43,047 bases of DNA from Thiomonas sp. FB-6 (GCF_000377645.1 NZ_KB898498.1:1-43047), one strand, 5' to 3'; numbered from the stretch's first letter, positions 17,801 to 27,260 are shown. A program made the numbers and translations. Notes: generated from the sequence alone by a model not told the origin.

Positions 17801-20418
17801 TGGGCGCGAAGGTAGTCGCCGGCGCAGCGCAGCAGGTGGTCCAGCGCCGACTGGGCCATCGCGTCGTCGGCGTCGGGGCCGGCGCTCATCCAGTCGCGGA
17901 ACATGGCGTAGAGCTCCGCGTAGGCCATGGACAGCGGGTGCTGCCCGCTCAGTCCGGCGGCCAGCAGCCAGCGCCCCACCGGCCCCTCGGAGGGGTCGCG
18001 GCTCATGATCAACGGCGGCTTGGGCTCCGGGTAGTGGCGCGCGATCAGCAGGTCGGTGTCCAGCGCCACCAGTTGCTGCGCCACGCAGCTGAGCAAGCCG
18101 GGCTGGCTGGGACCGCGCCGCGGCTGCCAGGCTGTCAGCCAGTTCTCGAACTCCGGCGCCGGCATGGGGCGCGCGATGCCCCAGCCCTGCGCCTGCTGCA
18201 CGCGCAGCGCGCGCAAGGCATCGACAATGTCCGGGGTTTCCGCGCCCTCGGCCACGAAGTCCACGCCCAGGCCGCGCGCCAGCTGCGCCAGGCTTTGCAC
18301 GAAACGCAGGTCCTGCGGATTGTCGGCCAGCCCGCGAATGAAACCCTGGTCGAGCTTGATGATGTCGATGGGCAGTTCCTTCACCCGCAGTAGCGAGGAG
18401 TAGGCGCTGCCCACGTCGTCCAGCGCGATGCGGCAGCCGAAGGCGCGCAGCGCGGTGAGCGTGTCCTGCGCGCTGGCGAAGGACAGGAAGTCGTTGTGCT
18501 CGAGCAGTTCCAGCACCATGCGCTGCGGCGGCAGGCCGCTGGAGGCGGCCACCTCGCGCACGGTGTCCAGCGCCTCGCCGGAGGCCAGCAGCAGCGGGTC
18601 GATGTTGACCGCCACGGCCAGCTCGGCGCCGCATTCGCGCTGCCAGCGCAGCGCGTCCTCGGCCGCCTGGCGCAGCACCGCCACGGTCATGGCCACGAGA
18701 CCGTCGCGGCCGAGTTGGTGGATGAAGTCCAGCGGCCCGATCAGGCGCCCGTGGCCGTCGTCCAGGCGCGCCAGCGCCTCCACCTCGACCACGCGGGAAC
18801 TGTTCATGTCCACCACCGGCTGGTAGTGCACGCGCAGCCCGCCGTTGGCGAAGCGCTCGCGTACCAGGCGCAGGTGGCGGTAGCGATCGCGGTCGACCTC
18901 CGGCTGGTACAGGCGCCAGAAGGGCGCGCCGCTGCCGCGTGGCTGGCGCTTGATCGCGTACAGCGCCTGGTCGGCGTGGCGCAGCAGTTCGTCGGGGTCG
19001 CTCGCGTCCTCCGGGTAGACGGTCAGGCCCAGGCTGGCGCGGATCTGCAGCACGCTGTCCCCGGGCGGAAGGGTCACCGGCTCGACGATGCACTGGCGGA
19101 TGCGCGTGAGCATGGGCTCCAGGTCCTCGCGCGCCACCAGGCCCTGCATGACCAGCACGATCTCGTCCCCGCCCAGGCGCGCCACCATGTCGGAGGAACG
19201 CACCGCCTCGACCAGGCGCGCGGCCACGGTGCGCAGCAGGGCGTCGCCGGCAGCGTGGCCGTGGTTGTCGTTGATCTGCTTGAAGTCGTCGAAATCCAGG
19301 ATGCCCACGGCGACGAAGCCGCCTTGGGCATCGACCTGCGCCAGCAGTTCCTGCAGGCGCGTGCGCAGGCCGCGCCGGTTGAGCAGCCCAGTCAGCGGGT
19401 CGTGCTCGGCCAGCCAGGAAATATGGTGATGTTCCTGCTGCAGGCGCCGGCGCAGATCGAAGGCGTCCAGCGCGTGCCCGAGCAGGCGTGCCACGCGCTC
19501 GAGCAATTCGAGCACGGCTGGGGTGAACACGCCGGCGCGCCCGGAGGCCACGCCGAGCAGGGCCCAGCGGTGGCCGCCGCGGGGCACCGGCACCATCGCC
19601 ACCGCGCGCATGCCCAGGCGGCACACGCTGTCGCGGTACTGGTCCATCCCGGCCTCGGCCAGGTAGTCATTGCTGTACTGCAGCGTTCGGGTGTTCCAGG
19701 CGCGCGCCGCCAGGCTTCGCTCGGACTGCTCGCCCAGCACGTTGGGGCGATACCAGTCCTCGCCCACGTGCACGCTGCCGGCCTGCGCCAGCAGGTCCAC
19801 GAAACCCTGCTGGCCGGCCCGCCCGACCAGCACGGCCTGGAACAGGCCGGAATCGGCCAGGCGCTCGCAGGCCTTTTGCAGCATGTCGCCCAGGTCGCCG
19901 GCCGACAGCACGAGTTCTTCCTCGGCCAGCAAGGCACGGTAAAGGCCCTGCGTGGTTTCGTGTTCGCGCTGCTGCACGCGGCGCCGCGTGACGTCCTCCA
20001 GCACGCCCAGGTAGTAGCGGGGCCGGCCGCGCGCCTGCACGCCATCGAACAGCGGGGACAACTGCAGCGCGATCCAGGTGTCGCGCCCGTCGGCGCCGCG
20101 GCTGCACAGCTCCACGCGGCAGGCGCGCGCCTCGGCCAGGGCCGCGCGCACTTCCTGCAGCGCCGGCTGGTCGCCCGCGTCGCCCTGCAGGAAACGCGCT
20201 CGCGCGCCGAGCGCGCGCTCGGCGGAGATGCCGGTGAGCCGGCAGTAGGCGGGGTTGACGTACAACAGCGGGAAATCAGGCTCGCGCGCGTCGACGATCA
20301 TCACGCCCTGGTCCATGGCGGCGAGCGTGGCACGCCAGCCGGCCGCGCTGGGCATGTCCCACGCGGCGGGCTCGGAATTCGATGGGGAACGCACGGGCGC
20401 CTGCATGGCGCACAGCAT
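17794..20418 (-). CDS. PAS-GAF-GGDEF-EAL cyclic-di-GMP signalling protein
   Basis: The domains in order, in about 874 residues, are: PAS (30-150, VNPAYCRLTGIS), GAF-like (165-320), GGDEF (335-500) and EAL (530-760). A C-terminal tail of about 110 residues belongs to no family I recognise. The cyclase motif reads GGDEI rather than GGDEF/GGEEF. The phosphodiesterase site keeps EAL, the Asn in VAVNIDP, DD in LDDVGSAYSS, KLD, and Glu in VAEGAET. Phosphodiesterase activity is therefore plausible and cyclase activity less sure. The gene is convergent with the glycan operon, which would fit control of surface polysaccharide, though no direct link is seen. Start is set at ATG 20418, behind GGGAGAGG; ATGs at 20466 and 20406 are also in frame. 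Confidence 0.88.
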   Translation of the reverse strand: MLCAMQAPVRSPSNSEPAAWDMPSAAGWRATLAAMDQGVMIVDAREPDFPLLYVNPAYCRLTGISAERALGARARFLQGDAGDQPALQEVRAALAEARACRVELCSRGADGRDTWIALQLSPLFDGVQARGRPRYYLGVLEDVTRRRVQQREHETTQGLYRALLAEEELVLSAGDLGDMLQKACERLADSGLFQAVLVGRAGQQGFVDLLAQAGSVHVGEDWYRPNVLGEQSERSLAARAWNTRTLQYSNDYLAEAGMDQYRDSVCRLGMRAVAMVPVPRGGHRWALLGVASGRAGVFTPAVLELLERVARLLGHALDAFDLRRRLQQEHHHISWLAEHDPLTGLLNRRGLRTRLQELLAQVDAQGGFVAVGILDFDDFKQINDNHGHAAGDALLRTVAARLVEAVRSSDMVARLGGDEIVLVMQGLVAREDLEPMLTRIRQCIVEPVTLPPGDSVLQIRASLGLTVYPEDASDPDELLRHADQALYAIKRQPRGSGAPFWRLYQPEVDRDRYRHLRLVRERFANGGLRVHYQPVVDMNSSRVVEVEALARLDDGHGRLIGPLDFIHQLGRDGLVAMTVAVLRQAAEDALRWQRECGAELAVAVNIDPLLLASGEALDTVREVAASSGLPPQRMVLELLEHNDFLSFASAQDTLTALRAFGCRIALDDVGSAYSSLLRVKELPIDIIKLDQGFIRGLADNPQDLRFVQSLAQLARGLGVDFVAEGAETPDIVDALRALRVQQAQGWGIARPMPAPEFENWLTAWQPRRGPSQPGLLSCVAQQLVALDTDLLIARHYPEPKPPLIMSRDPSEGPVGRWLLAAGLSGQHPLSMAYAELYAMFRDWMSAGPDADDAMAQSALDHLLRCAGDYLRAQA

Positions 20419-20493
20419 AGCCTCTCCCGCCCGCCGGTGGCGGCGCCCGGGGCGCCGGGGCTGCACCCGCGCAAACCCGGGGCGCGGCGCGCT

Positions 20494-22215
20494 TCAGCCC
20501 TGCTCGACCGCCTCCAGCACCATGCGCGGGCTGCTGCGTCCCTGCCAGGTGTTGGCCTCCAGGCGCCAGGCCACGCGTGAACGCTCGGGCAGGAAGTCGC
20601 TGCGGTTCCAGGCCACCAGTTCGCGCACCGCGGAACCGCGCTGCCCGGCGGTTCGCACCCGCGCGCGCAGGTGGCCGTTGCCGAACTGGCTCTGCTGCAC
20701 CACCTCGATGTCGCTGGCGAACACCGGCGGGGCGAAACCCTGGCCCCACACCTGTTCCTGCAGCAGCGAAGCCACTTCCACGTCGAACCACTCGGCTTCG
20801 AGCTCGCCGTCCACTTCCAGTTCGCGCGCCAGCAATTCGGGCGACAGCCATTGCGCGGCCACGGCCTCGAAGGCGGCGGCGAAACGCTCGAAGCCCGCGG
20901 CCGGGATGCTGCAGCCGGAGGCTGCCGCGTGGCCCCCGAAACGCAGCAGCAGCCCGGGCTCGCGCTTGGACACCAGGTCCAGCGCGTCGCGCAGGTGAAA
21001 GCCCGCGATGGAGCGCCCGGAGCCGCGCAACTCGCCTTCGCCGCCGGGGGCGAACACGAAGGTGGGCCGATGGTGGAGTTCCTTCAGCCTGCCCGCCACG
21101 ATGCCCACCACGCCCTCGTGCCATTCGGGTGAATACAGGCAGATGCTGGCGTGGCGCGCGCCGTCGGCCGCGTCCTGCAGCGGCTCCAGCGCCGCCTGCG
21201 CCTGCTCGCGCATGCGCTGTTCGATGCCGCGGCGCTCGCGGTTGATGGAGTCCAGACTCTGCGCCAGTTCCAGCGCCTGCTCGTGATCGTCGGTGCTCAG
21301 GCACTCGATGCCCACGGTCATGTCGGCCAGGCGCCCGGCGGCGTTGATGCGGGGGCCCAACGCGAAGCCCAGGTCGAAGCAGGCAGCGCGCGCGGCCTCG
21401 CGTCCGGTGGCAGCGAACAATGCGCGCAAGCCGGGCTGCAGGCGCCCCTCGCGCATGCGCCGCAGGCCCTGCGCCACGAGCAGGCGGTTGTTGGCGTCCA
21501 GACGCACCACGTCGGCCACCGTGCCCAGCGCGACCAGGTCCAGCAAGCTGTCCAGGCGCGGCTGGCTGCCGGCATCGAAAACGCCGCGCGCGCGCAGCTC
21601 GGCGCGCAGCGCCAGCAGCACGTAGAACATCACCCCCACCCCGGCCAGGTTCTTGCTCGGGAATTCGCAGCCCGGCTGGTTGGGATTGACGATCACGTCG
21701 GCTTCGGGAAGCTGCGCCGCCGGCAGGTGATGGTCGGTGATCAGCACGCGCATGCCCAGCTCGTGCGCGCGGCGCACGCCGTCGATGCTGGCGATGCCGT
21801 TGTCCACGGTGATGATCCAGTGCGGGCGGCCCTGCGCGCGCTGCGCGACCAGATCCACCACGGCAGGCGACAGGCCGTAGCCGGTGGTGAAGCGGTTAGG
21901 TACCACGTAGTCCACGTGCGCGCCCAGCATGCGCAGCCCGCGCAGCGCCACCGCGCAGGCGGTGGCGCCGTCGCAGTCGTAGTCGGCCACCACGCACAGG
22001 GTCTGCCCGAGCGCGATGGCGTCGGCCAGCGCGCGCGCCGCGGCATCGGCATGCAGCAGCAGCGAGGGCGCCAGCAGCGCGCTCATCTGCGGCTGCGCCT
22101 GCTCGGGTTCGCTCACGCCGCGGCCGGCCAGCAGCCGGGCCAGCAGCGGGTGCAGGCCCGCGCTTTGCAGGCGGTGCACGTGGCGGGGAGAAGGGTCGCG
22201 GAAGACGAAACGCAT
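20494..22215 (-). CDS. recJ: Single-stranded-DNA exonuclease RecJ
   Basis: The 573-residue protein is a 5'-3' exonuclease of recombination and mismatch repair, from the DHH phosphoesterase family. It shows VVADYDCDGATA (near 78), ITVDNGIAS, ITDHHLPAA (near 155), and a DHHA1 part with HEGVVGIVAGRLKE (near 365) and GGHAAASGCSI (near 427). A C-terminal oligonucleotide-binding part follows. Length matches RecJ. The ATG at 22215 begins MRFVFRDP; longer in-frame extensions upstream lack homology and are rejected. The RpfE-like gene lies 76 bases upstream on the same strand. Confidence 0.95.
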   Translation of the reverse strand: MRFVFRDPSPRHVHRLQSAGLHPLLARLLAGRGVSEPEQAQPQMSALLAPSLLLHADAAARALADAIALGQTLCVVADYDCDGATACAVALRGLRMLGAHVDYVVPNRFTTGYGLSPAVVDLVAQRAQGRPHWIITVDNGIASIDGVRRAHELGMRVLITDHHLPAAQLPEADVIVNPNQPGCEFPSKNLAGVGVMFYVLLALRAELRARGVFDAGSQPRLDSLLDLVALGTVADVVRLDANNRLLVAQGLRRMREGRLQPGLRALFAATGREAARAACFDLGFALGPRINAAGRLADMTVGIECLSTDDHEQALELAQSLDSINRERRGIEQRMREQAQAALEPLQDAADGARHASICLYSPEWHEGVVGIVAGRLKELHHRPTFVFAPGGEGELRGSGRSIAGFHLRDALDLVSKREPGLLLRFGGHAAASGCSIPAAGFERFAAAFEAVAAQWLSPELLARELEVDGELEAEWFDVEVASLLQEQVWGQGFAPPVFASDIEVVQQSQFGNGHLRARVRTAGQRGSAVRELVAWNRSDFLPERSRVAWRLEANTWQGRSSPRMVLEAVEQG

Positions 22216-22291
22216 GCCGGATCGGGAGGGTAGGGTCGGGAAACGGAAATCGGAAGACGGGAACGGGCGGCCGGCAATCGCGCCCCGCGGA

Positions 22292-23332
22292 TCACAACGG
22301 GTCCAGCCAGGCACGCGCCGCGGCGTCGCGCCAGAAATGCCAGGAGCGCGAAGCGCGCAGTTCCAGGTCCACCCAGCTGCGCGAGCCGGCCAGCACCAGG
22401 CGCACCGCGACGTGTTCGCGCAGCGCGGCGGCCAGGCGCGAGGCGGCCTGGGCGTCGAGTTGCTCGCAGGCCTGCTCCGGCTGCAGCGCATCGCGGCTGC
22501 CGAGCTGGAGCACGTGCAGGGAATGTGGATGGCGCGACTCGCCCAGCGCGGGCAGCGCGTCCGCCAGCGCGCCCAGCCAGGCGCAGCCGCCGGAACGCCA
22601 GGCGGCGCTTTCGCGCTCGTCCAGCACGAAGGGGTTGGCGGGCAAGGCGCGCAGCACACCGCAACCGTGCAGCCACAGGGTGTTCACCTCGAGCAGGCCG
22701 GCCTCGCGCCGGGCCTCGTTCACCGCATGCCCGGCCCACACCATCTGGATCTCGGTAAGCAGGCGGCGCCACGGCGCGGCGGCCGCGCCGCCGGGCATCC
22801 AGCTCGAGGCGTTGCGGCCGACCGCGCGCAGCGGGTCGGCACTGAGCACCTGCTCCAGCGAGGGGTGGGACAGCAGCCAGCGCCCGGGACTCGGGGCATG
22901 CAGTTCCCAGGACGGCTCCTGCAACAGCGGCAGCACCGCCTGCAGCAGCGCCCCGGCCTGCTCCGCGCCGAGTTCGAGGTCTGCCGGATCGGCGAGTTGC
23001 AGGCTGTCGCGCCCGAGCACCAGGTGGGCCGGCCAGGCCAGCGCCCAGGGGCGCGACAGCGCCGGCAGGCCGGCGCCGGCGGCAGCCAGCGACCCCCAGG
23101 GGGCCTGCTGCTCGGGAACCTGAAGTTCCGGCTCGTCCAGGCCCAGCGCGCGGCGCATCCAGCGCTCGGCCGGGCTCAGCCAGGCGGCTTGAGCGTCCTC
23201 GCGCACCGCTTCGCGCGTGACGACATGGGCCATGCGCAGCGCGCGCAGCAGGCGCGGCAGGCGGCCGCCCTGCACCACCAGGCGCCAGGCCTCGGCGTCC
23301 AGCGCCGCAGTGTCGATCAACAACGTGTGCAT
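22292..23332 (-). CDS. RpfE-like protein (phosphoglycerate mutase-related), next to recJ
   Basis: The 346-residue soluble protein has no classical motif that I can anchor. Its length, its start (MHTLLIDTAALDAEAW) and its position directly upstream of recJ match the conserved RpfE-type proteins of beta- and gammaproteobacteria. These are annotated as related to cofactor-independent phosphoglycerate mutases. In Xanthomonas, rpfE also lies beside recJ. Whether it has enzyme activity is unknown. It shows conserved-looking Trp/His-rich stretches (NTLWLHGCG, SWHFWRD) in the C-terminal half. The assignment rests mainly on gene order and so is moderate. Confidence 0.55.
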   Translation of the reverse strand: MHTLLIDTAALDAEAWRLVVQGGRLPRLLRALRMAHVVTREAVREDAQAAWLSPAERWMRRALGLDEPELQVPEQQAPWGSLAAAGAGLPALSRPWALAWPAHLVLGRDSLQLADPADLELGAEQAGALLQAVLPLLQEPSWELHAPSPGRWLLSHPSLEQVLSADPLRAVGRNASSWMPGGAAAAPWRRLLTEIQMVWAGHAVNEARREAGLLEVNTLWLHGCGVLRALPANPFVLDERESAAWRSGGCAWLGALADALPALGESRHPHSLHVLQLGSRDALQPEQACEQLDAQAASRLAAALREHVAVRLVLAGSRSWVDLELRASRSWHFWRDAAARAWLDPL

Positions 23333-23393
23333 GCGTGCATTATCGGCTGCACGCGGCCGGGGACCGGCGCTCGCCGGTCCGCCGTGGCTTCGC

Positions 23394-23621
23394 TTACAGC
23401 GTGCGCGAGTTCAGCGCCCGGGCGCGCTGCAGCATCGCCAGCAGTCCGCGCAGGGCCTCGCGCACCGGCTGGCCGGTGACGACGGCCGGGCGCAGCGCCG
23501 GCTGGCCCACGCTGCGCGGAGCCTCGGGAATCCATGCGCCGCGGCGCAGCATGACCGAAGCGGGGGTCGCGCAAGCCTGCGCGGGAAGGGAGAACATGGA
23601 GACTGCGGAACGGGTTTTCAT
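23394..23621 (-). CDS. Small hypothetical protein
   Basis: The frame encodes 75 residues starting MKTRSAVSMFSLPAQACA and ending in a basic helix-like stretch (REALRGLLAMLQRARALNS). The ATG at 23621 has GAGG six bases upstream; an earlier in-frame ATG at 23633 overlaps that ribosome site. The N-terminus could be a weak signal peptide (cleavage after AQACA), but its hydrophobic core is short. An inverted repeat lies just upstream (23649-23662). I recognise no family. The ribosome site and the isolated regulatory element support a real gene. Confidence 0.45.
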   Translation of the reverse strand: MKTRSAVSMFSLPAQACATPASVMLRRGAWIPEAPRSVGQPALRPAVVTGQPVREALRGLLAMLQRARALNSRTL

Positions 23622-23648
23622 GATGTGCCTCATGGTTTACCCGAATCG

Positions 23649-23662
23649 TAGGGTATTCCCTA
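23649..23662. promoter_or_regulatory. Inverted repeat TAGGG-N4-CCCTA, possible operator
   Basis: TAGGGTATTCCCTA is a perfect inverted repeat with a four-base centre. It lies about 28 bases upstream of the small gene at 23394-23621, where a promoter or operator would be expected. A second partial copy (TTAGGGTCCC) follows at 23667-23676. The binding protein is unknown. Confidence 0.4.
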
Positions 23663-23738
23663 GGCCTTAGGGTCCCGAAAATTGTCGCAGCGCACCAATC
23701 TCATCGCGAAACCCCGACTTCCCCGTCCCGAAAACCAA

Positions 23739-24545
23739 TCAGAGCAATTCGGTCATGCGCGAAGCCGCCTCGCGCAGGGCGGGAAGGTGCTCCAGCATCT
23801 GCGCCAGGGACATGCGCGCCACCGGTGCGTGCACGGCCATGGCCGCGCGCACCTCGCCGCCGCGGTCGCGCACCGGCACCGCCACCGCGACCAGTCCGGG
23901 AATGAATTCCTCGTTGTCCACCGAATAGCCCTGCTCGGCGATGCGCTCGCAATCGGCGCGCAGCGCAGCCGCCTCGGTGAGTGTGTTCGGCGTCAGGGCC
24001 TTGAGGGTGAGCTGGCCCAGCACGCGCGCGCGCCGCTCCCGGCTCATCGAGGCGAGGAACAGCTTGCCGCTGGCGGTGCAGTGCAGCGGCACATGCACGC
24101 CCACGTCCAGGGTCAGGCGCCAGGGCCAGGGCGCCTCGACCCGATCCAGGTACATCACTTCCACCCCGTCCAGGGTGGTGAAGTTGCAGGTCTCGCCCAC
24201 GCGCGCCACCAGGTCCGTGAGCACGCCGTGGCGCAGGCCGCGCACCGTCGAGTGCGACAGCGAATCGAAGGCCAGCTTGCGCAGCGAGGGCCCGACGGCG
24301 AAGTGGCGCTCGTCGATGTCGCGAACGATGTAGCCCAGTTCCAGCAACTGATTGCACAGGCGGTGGGCAGTGGCCTTGGGCAGGCCCAGCGCCTGCGCCA
24401 GCTCGGCCAGGCTGAGCGCCCGCCCGGCGTCGGCGATGAAGGACAGCAGGCGCAGGCTGCGCTCGGCCGAGGAACTCGTGGCAGCGCTGTCGGAGCCTTC
24501 CTGAGCGGGCATGGTGCGTGCGGAAATGGCTGTTGTCTCGGACAT
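23739..24545 (-). CDS. IclR-family transcriptional regulator
   Basis: The 268-residue protein has an N-terminal winged helix-turn-helix (about 27-85; LAELAQALGLPKATAHRLCN) and a C-terminal effector-binding domain (about 95-265) with the family pattern HCTASGKLFLA and GYSVDNEEFIPGLVAVAVPV. IclR proteins usually sense an aromatic or short organic acid and control an adjacent catabolic gene. Here the divergent neighbour is a GMC oxidoreductase, and a TGRAACG-type palindrome lies between them, suggesting autoregulation as well. MSETTA at 24545 has no clear ribosome site; ATG 24512 is a possible shorter start. Confidence 0.92.
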   Translation of the reverse strand: MSETTAISARTMPAQEGSDSAATSSSAERSLRLLSFIADAGRALSLAELAQALGLPKATAHRLCNQLLELGYIVRDIDERHFAVGPSLRKLAFDSLSHSTVRGLRHGVLTDLVARVGETCNFTTLDGVEVMYLDRVEAPWPWRLTLDVGVHVPLHCTASGKLFLASMSRERRARVLGQLTLKALTPNTLTEAAALRADCERIAEQGYSVDNEEFIPGLVAVAVPVRDRGGEVRAAMAVHAPVARMSLAQMLEHLPALREAASRMTELL

Positions 24546-24561
24546 GTCGAAAAAGTATTTT

Positions 24562-24578
24562 TGAAACGTTGCGTTCCA
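24562..24578. promoter_or_regulatory. Probable IclR-type operator
   Basis: TGAAACGTTGCGTTCCA is an imperfect 17-bp palindrome (TGRAACG-N3-CGTTYCA). It resembles the TGGAAAT-N-ATTTCCA site described for IclR. It lies 17 bases before the start of the IclR-family gene and about 100 bases before the divergent GMC oxidoreductase gene, so one bound regulator could control both. Confidence 0.55.
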
Positions 24579-24675
24579 CTTTTAACCTAACTACCATCCC
24601 GTCCAAGGGCCCTGGGAAGATCGGACGAAGCCCTTTCGCAAGCAAGCGGACAACGAGGCATCGAGGAGCTGGTGG

Positions 24676-26283
24676 ATGGCTGAGCAGTTCGACTACATCG
24701 TAGTAGGCGCGGGTTCCGCGGGTTCGACGCTGGCGGGAAGGCTGAGCGAGGACGCGAACACGCGCGTGCTGCTGCTGGAGGCAGGGCCCGCCGACCGCTC
24801 CTTCTGGATCCACCTGCCCATCGGCTACGGCAAGACCATGTGGAGCAAGCGCTACAACTGGTGCTTCCACACCGATCCCGACCCGAACATGAACGGGCGG
24901 CGCATCTACTGGCCGCGCGGCAAGACCCTCGGGGGTTCGAGCTCGATCAACGGCCTGATCTACATCCGCGGCCAGCGCGAGGACTACGACCATTGGGCCG
25001 AGCTGGGCAACGAAGGCTGGGGCTACGACGACGTGCTTCCGTATTTCGTGCGTAGCGAGTACAACCAGCGCGGCGCCAGCGCCTACCACGGCGGCAGCGG
25101 CCCGCTGAAGGTCTCGGACGTCGGCGCGCGCCACGAACTGATCGAGGCCTTCATCGAGGGCGCGGGGCACAACGGCGTGCCGCGCACCGAGGATTTCAAC
25201 GGCGAGCGCCAGGAAGGCGCCGGCTATTACCAGCTGACCACCTGGCGCGGCTGGCGCTGCAGCGCGGCCAAGGCCTACCTCGCCCCGGCGCGTTCGCGGC
25301 CCAACCTGCGCGTGCTGACCCAGGCGCAGGCCACCTCGCTGATCCTGGAGGGCGGCCGCGCGGTGGGCGTGCGCTACATGCGCCACGGGCGCCTGTGCGA
25401 GGCGCGCTGCGACGGCGAGGTACTGCTCAGCGCGGGCGCCCTGCTGTCGCCGCAATTGCTGCAACTGTCGGGCATCGGGCCGGCCGAGCATCTGCGCAGC
25501 CTGGGCATTCCGGTGGCGGTGGACCTGCCCGGCGTGGGCGAGAACCTGCAGGACCACCTGCAGATGCGCCTGATCTACGAGTGCACGCGCCCGATCACCA
25601 CCAACGACCAGTTGCGCAGCCTGTTCGGACGCACGCGCCTGGGCCTGCAGTGGCTGTTCGCGCGCAGCGGCCCGCTGGCCGTGGGCATCAACCAGGGCGG
25701 CTGCTTCATGCGCGCGCTGCCCGAGGAGGCGGCCACGCCGGACATCCAGTTCCACGTGGCCACGCTCTCGGCGGACATGGCCGGCGGCGCGGTGCACCCC
25801 TTCTCCGGGTTCACGCTGTCGGTCTGCCAGTTGCGCCCGGAGTCGCGTGGGCGGGTGCGCATCCGCAGCACCGACCCCTTCGAGGCTCCGTCGATGCAGC
25901 CCAATTACCTGGCCACCGACCTGGACCGGCGCACCGCGGTGGCGGCCGTGCGCGCGGCGCGGGCCATCGCCGCCTCGCCGGCCATGCGCCCCTACGTGAA
26001 GCGCGAGTTCAAGCCCGGACCGCAGACCGACGGCGATGCCGCGCTGCTCGAGTTCTGCCGCGACAACGGCGCCACCATCTTCCATCCCAGCGGCACCTGC
26101 CGCATGGGCGCGGATCCGCTGGCCGTGGTCGACGCCCGGCTGCGCGTGCACGGTGTCCGGGGCCTGCGCGTGATCGACTGCTCGGCCATGCCCACGTTGG
26201 TGTCGGGCAACACCAACGCCCCGGCCATCATGATGGCCGAAAAGGCGGTGGACATGATCCGCGCCGACGCGGCGCGCGCCTGA
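24676..26283 (+). CDS. GMC-family FAD oxidoreductase (choline/alcohol dehydrogenase-like)
   Basis: The 535-residue flavoenzyme oxidises an alcohol to an aldehyde, or onward. It has the FAD-binding start [19 protein letters not shown] (6-24), the GMC signature region [20 protein letters not shown] (near 80), the second signature ([16 protein letters not shown], near 255) and a C-terminal active-site His in [10 protein letters not shown] (near 473), followed by [12 protein letters not shown]. It resembles AlkJ/BetA-type dehydrogenases more than oxidases. The substrate is unknown. The divergent IclR regulator and the nearby aldehyde dehydrogenase operon suggest an alcohol-catabolism role. ATG 24676 has GAGGAG about eight bases upstream. 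Confidence 0.9.
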   Translation: MAEQFDYIVVGAGSAGSTLAGRLSEDANTRVLLLEAGPADRSFWIHLPIGYGKTMWSKRYNWCFHTDPDPNMNGRRIYWPRGKTLGGSSSINGLIYIRGQREDYDHWAELGNEGWGYDDVLPYFVRSEYNQRGASAYHGGSGPLKVSDVGARHELIEAFIEGAGHNGVPRTEDFNGERQEGAGYYQLTTWRGWRCSAAKAYLAPARSRPNLRVLTQAQATSLILEGGRAVGVRYMRHGRLCEARCDGEVLLSAGALLSPQLLQLSGIGPAEHLRSLGIPVAVDLPGVGENLQDHLQMRLIYECTRPITTNDQLRSLFGRTRLGLQWLFARSGPLAVGINQGGCFMRALPEEAATPDIQFHVATLSADMAGGAVHPFSGFTLSVCQLRPESRGRVRIRSTDPFEAPSMQPNYLATDLDRRTAVAAVRAARAIAASPAMRPYVKREFKPGPQTDGDAALLEFCRDNGATIFHPSGTCRMGADPLAVVDARLRVHGVRGLRVIDCSAMPTLVSGNTNAPAIMMAEKAVDMIRADAARA

Positions 26284-26306
26284 GGCGAAGCGCCGGGCCG
26301 CGCCCC

Positions 26307-27260
26307 TCAAGGCTCGCGCAACCAGTGGGCCATGGCCTGCGCGAGTTGCAGCTGGGCCCATCGCGCGGCGGCCACACCGCCGCCCATGCTGACGAAGCCG
26401 TGCGCCAGCCCGCGGTACTCGACCAGCACCGTCGGCGTGCCGGCGCGCTGCAGCGCCAGCGCGAAGGCCTCGCCCTCGTCCCGCAGGGGATCGTGGGCGG
26501 CGAGTTGCACCAGGGTCGGCGGCAGGCCCGACAGGTCGCCGAGCAACGGCGCGCCGCGGAAGTCGGGCGCCCTCCCCTCGGGTCCGAAGTAGTGCCGGGA
26601 AAAGTACTGCATGGTCCGCAGGGATAGCGTCGGCCCGTCGGCGTGGCTGCGCAGCGAGGCGTAGCCGGCGTCGTGCCCCCCGGCCGCCGGCGGATACACC
26701 AGGGCCTGCGCGCGCAGTGGCGGCGAGCCGGCGTCGCGCGCCAGCATCGCCGACACCGCGGCGAGCACCGCGCCCGCGCTGTCCCCGGCCACGCCGAGGC
26801 GCCCGCCGTCGACGCCGAGCTCGGAGGCGTGAGCGGCGACCCAGCGCAGGGCGGCCCAGGCATCGTCGACCGCGGCCGGGAAGGGATGCTCGGGAGCCAG
26901 CCGGTAGTCCACGGAGACGACCGCCGCGCCGCTGTCCACGCACAGGCGCCGGCACACGCTGTCGTAGCCGTCCAGGTCGCCGAGCACGTAGCCGCCGCCG
27001 TGGAAATAGACGATGCAGGCCGGTGCAGTCCCGACCGCATGGGGCCGGTACAGGCGCAGCGCCGGAACCACGGAGTCCGCGGCGATGTCGCGCACCGCGC
27101 AGGGAGCCGGCGCCACGTCGGCCGCGGCGAGTATCTGGCGGTACACGCCGCGGCAGGCGGCGGGAGGGACATCGGCAAGGTCGGGAGCCCCGCTCGCGCG
27201 CGCGGCGGCGACGAGCGCGGCCAGTTCAGGATCGAGTGCAAGCATGTGCGCGGCCCTCAT
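26307..27260 (-). CDS. HSL-family alpha/beta hydrolase (esterase)
   Basis: The 317-residue protein carries the hormone-sensitive-lipase family marks. The oxyanion motif is YFHGGGYVLG (near 88), the nucleophile Ser is in VAGDSAGAV (near 160), and the acid and His are in HDPLRDEG and LAHGFVSMG (near 285). It should hydrolyse a short-chain or aromatic ester in the cytoplasm. ATG 27260 overlaps the stop of the upstream SDR gene by four bases (ATGA), so it is the last gene of the aldehyde dehydrogenase-SDR-esterase operon. It may release an alcohol that the other two enzymes then oxidise. Confidence 0.88.
   Translation of the reverse strand: MRAAHMLALDPELAALVAAARASGAPDLADVPPAACRGVYRQILAAADVAPAPCAVRDIAADSVVPALRLYRPHAVGTAPACIVYFHGGGYVLGDLDGYDSVCRRLCVDSGAAVVSVDYRLAPEHPFPAAVDDAWAALRWVAAHASELGVDGGRLGVAGDSAGAVLAAVSAMLARDAGSPPLRAQALVYPPAAGGHDAGYASLRSHADGPTLSLRTMQYFSRHYFGPEGRAPDFRGAPLLGDLSGLPPTLVQLAAHDPLRDEGEAFALALQRAGTPTVLVEYRGLAHGFVSMGGGVAAARWAQLQLAQAMAHWLREP

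Noticed and set aside
20494-22659. RecJ frame extended upstream to 22659
   Set aside because: The extension is antisense-like Arg/Ala-rich sequence that overlaps the RpfE-like gene in another frame. RecJ homology begins at ATG 22215.
23701-26955. 1084-codon open frame on the minus strand
   Set aside because: It runs across the IclR gene, the GMC gene and the intergenic region, and its sequence is compositional shadow without domains. The real genes are 23739-24545 and 24676-26283.
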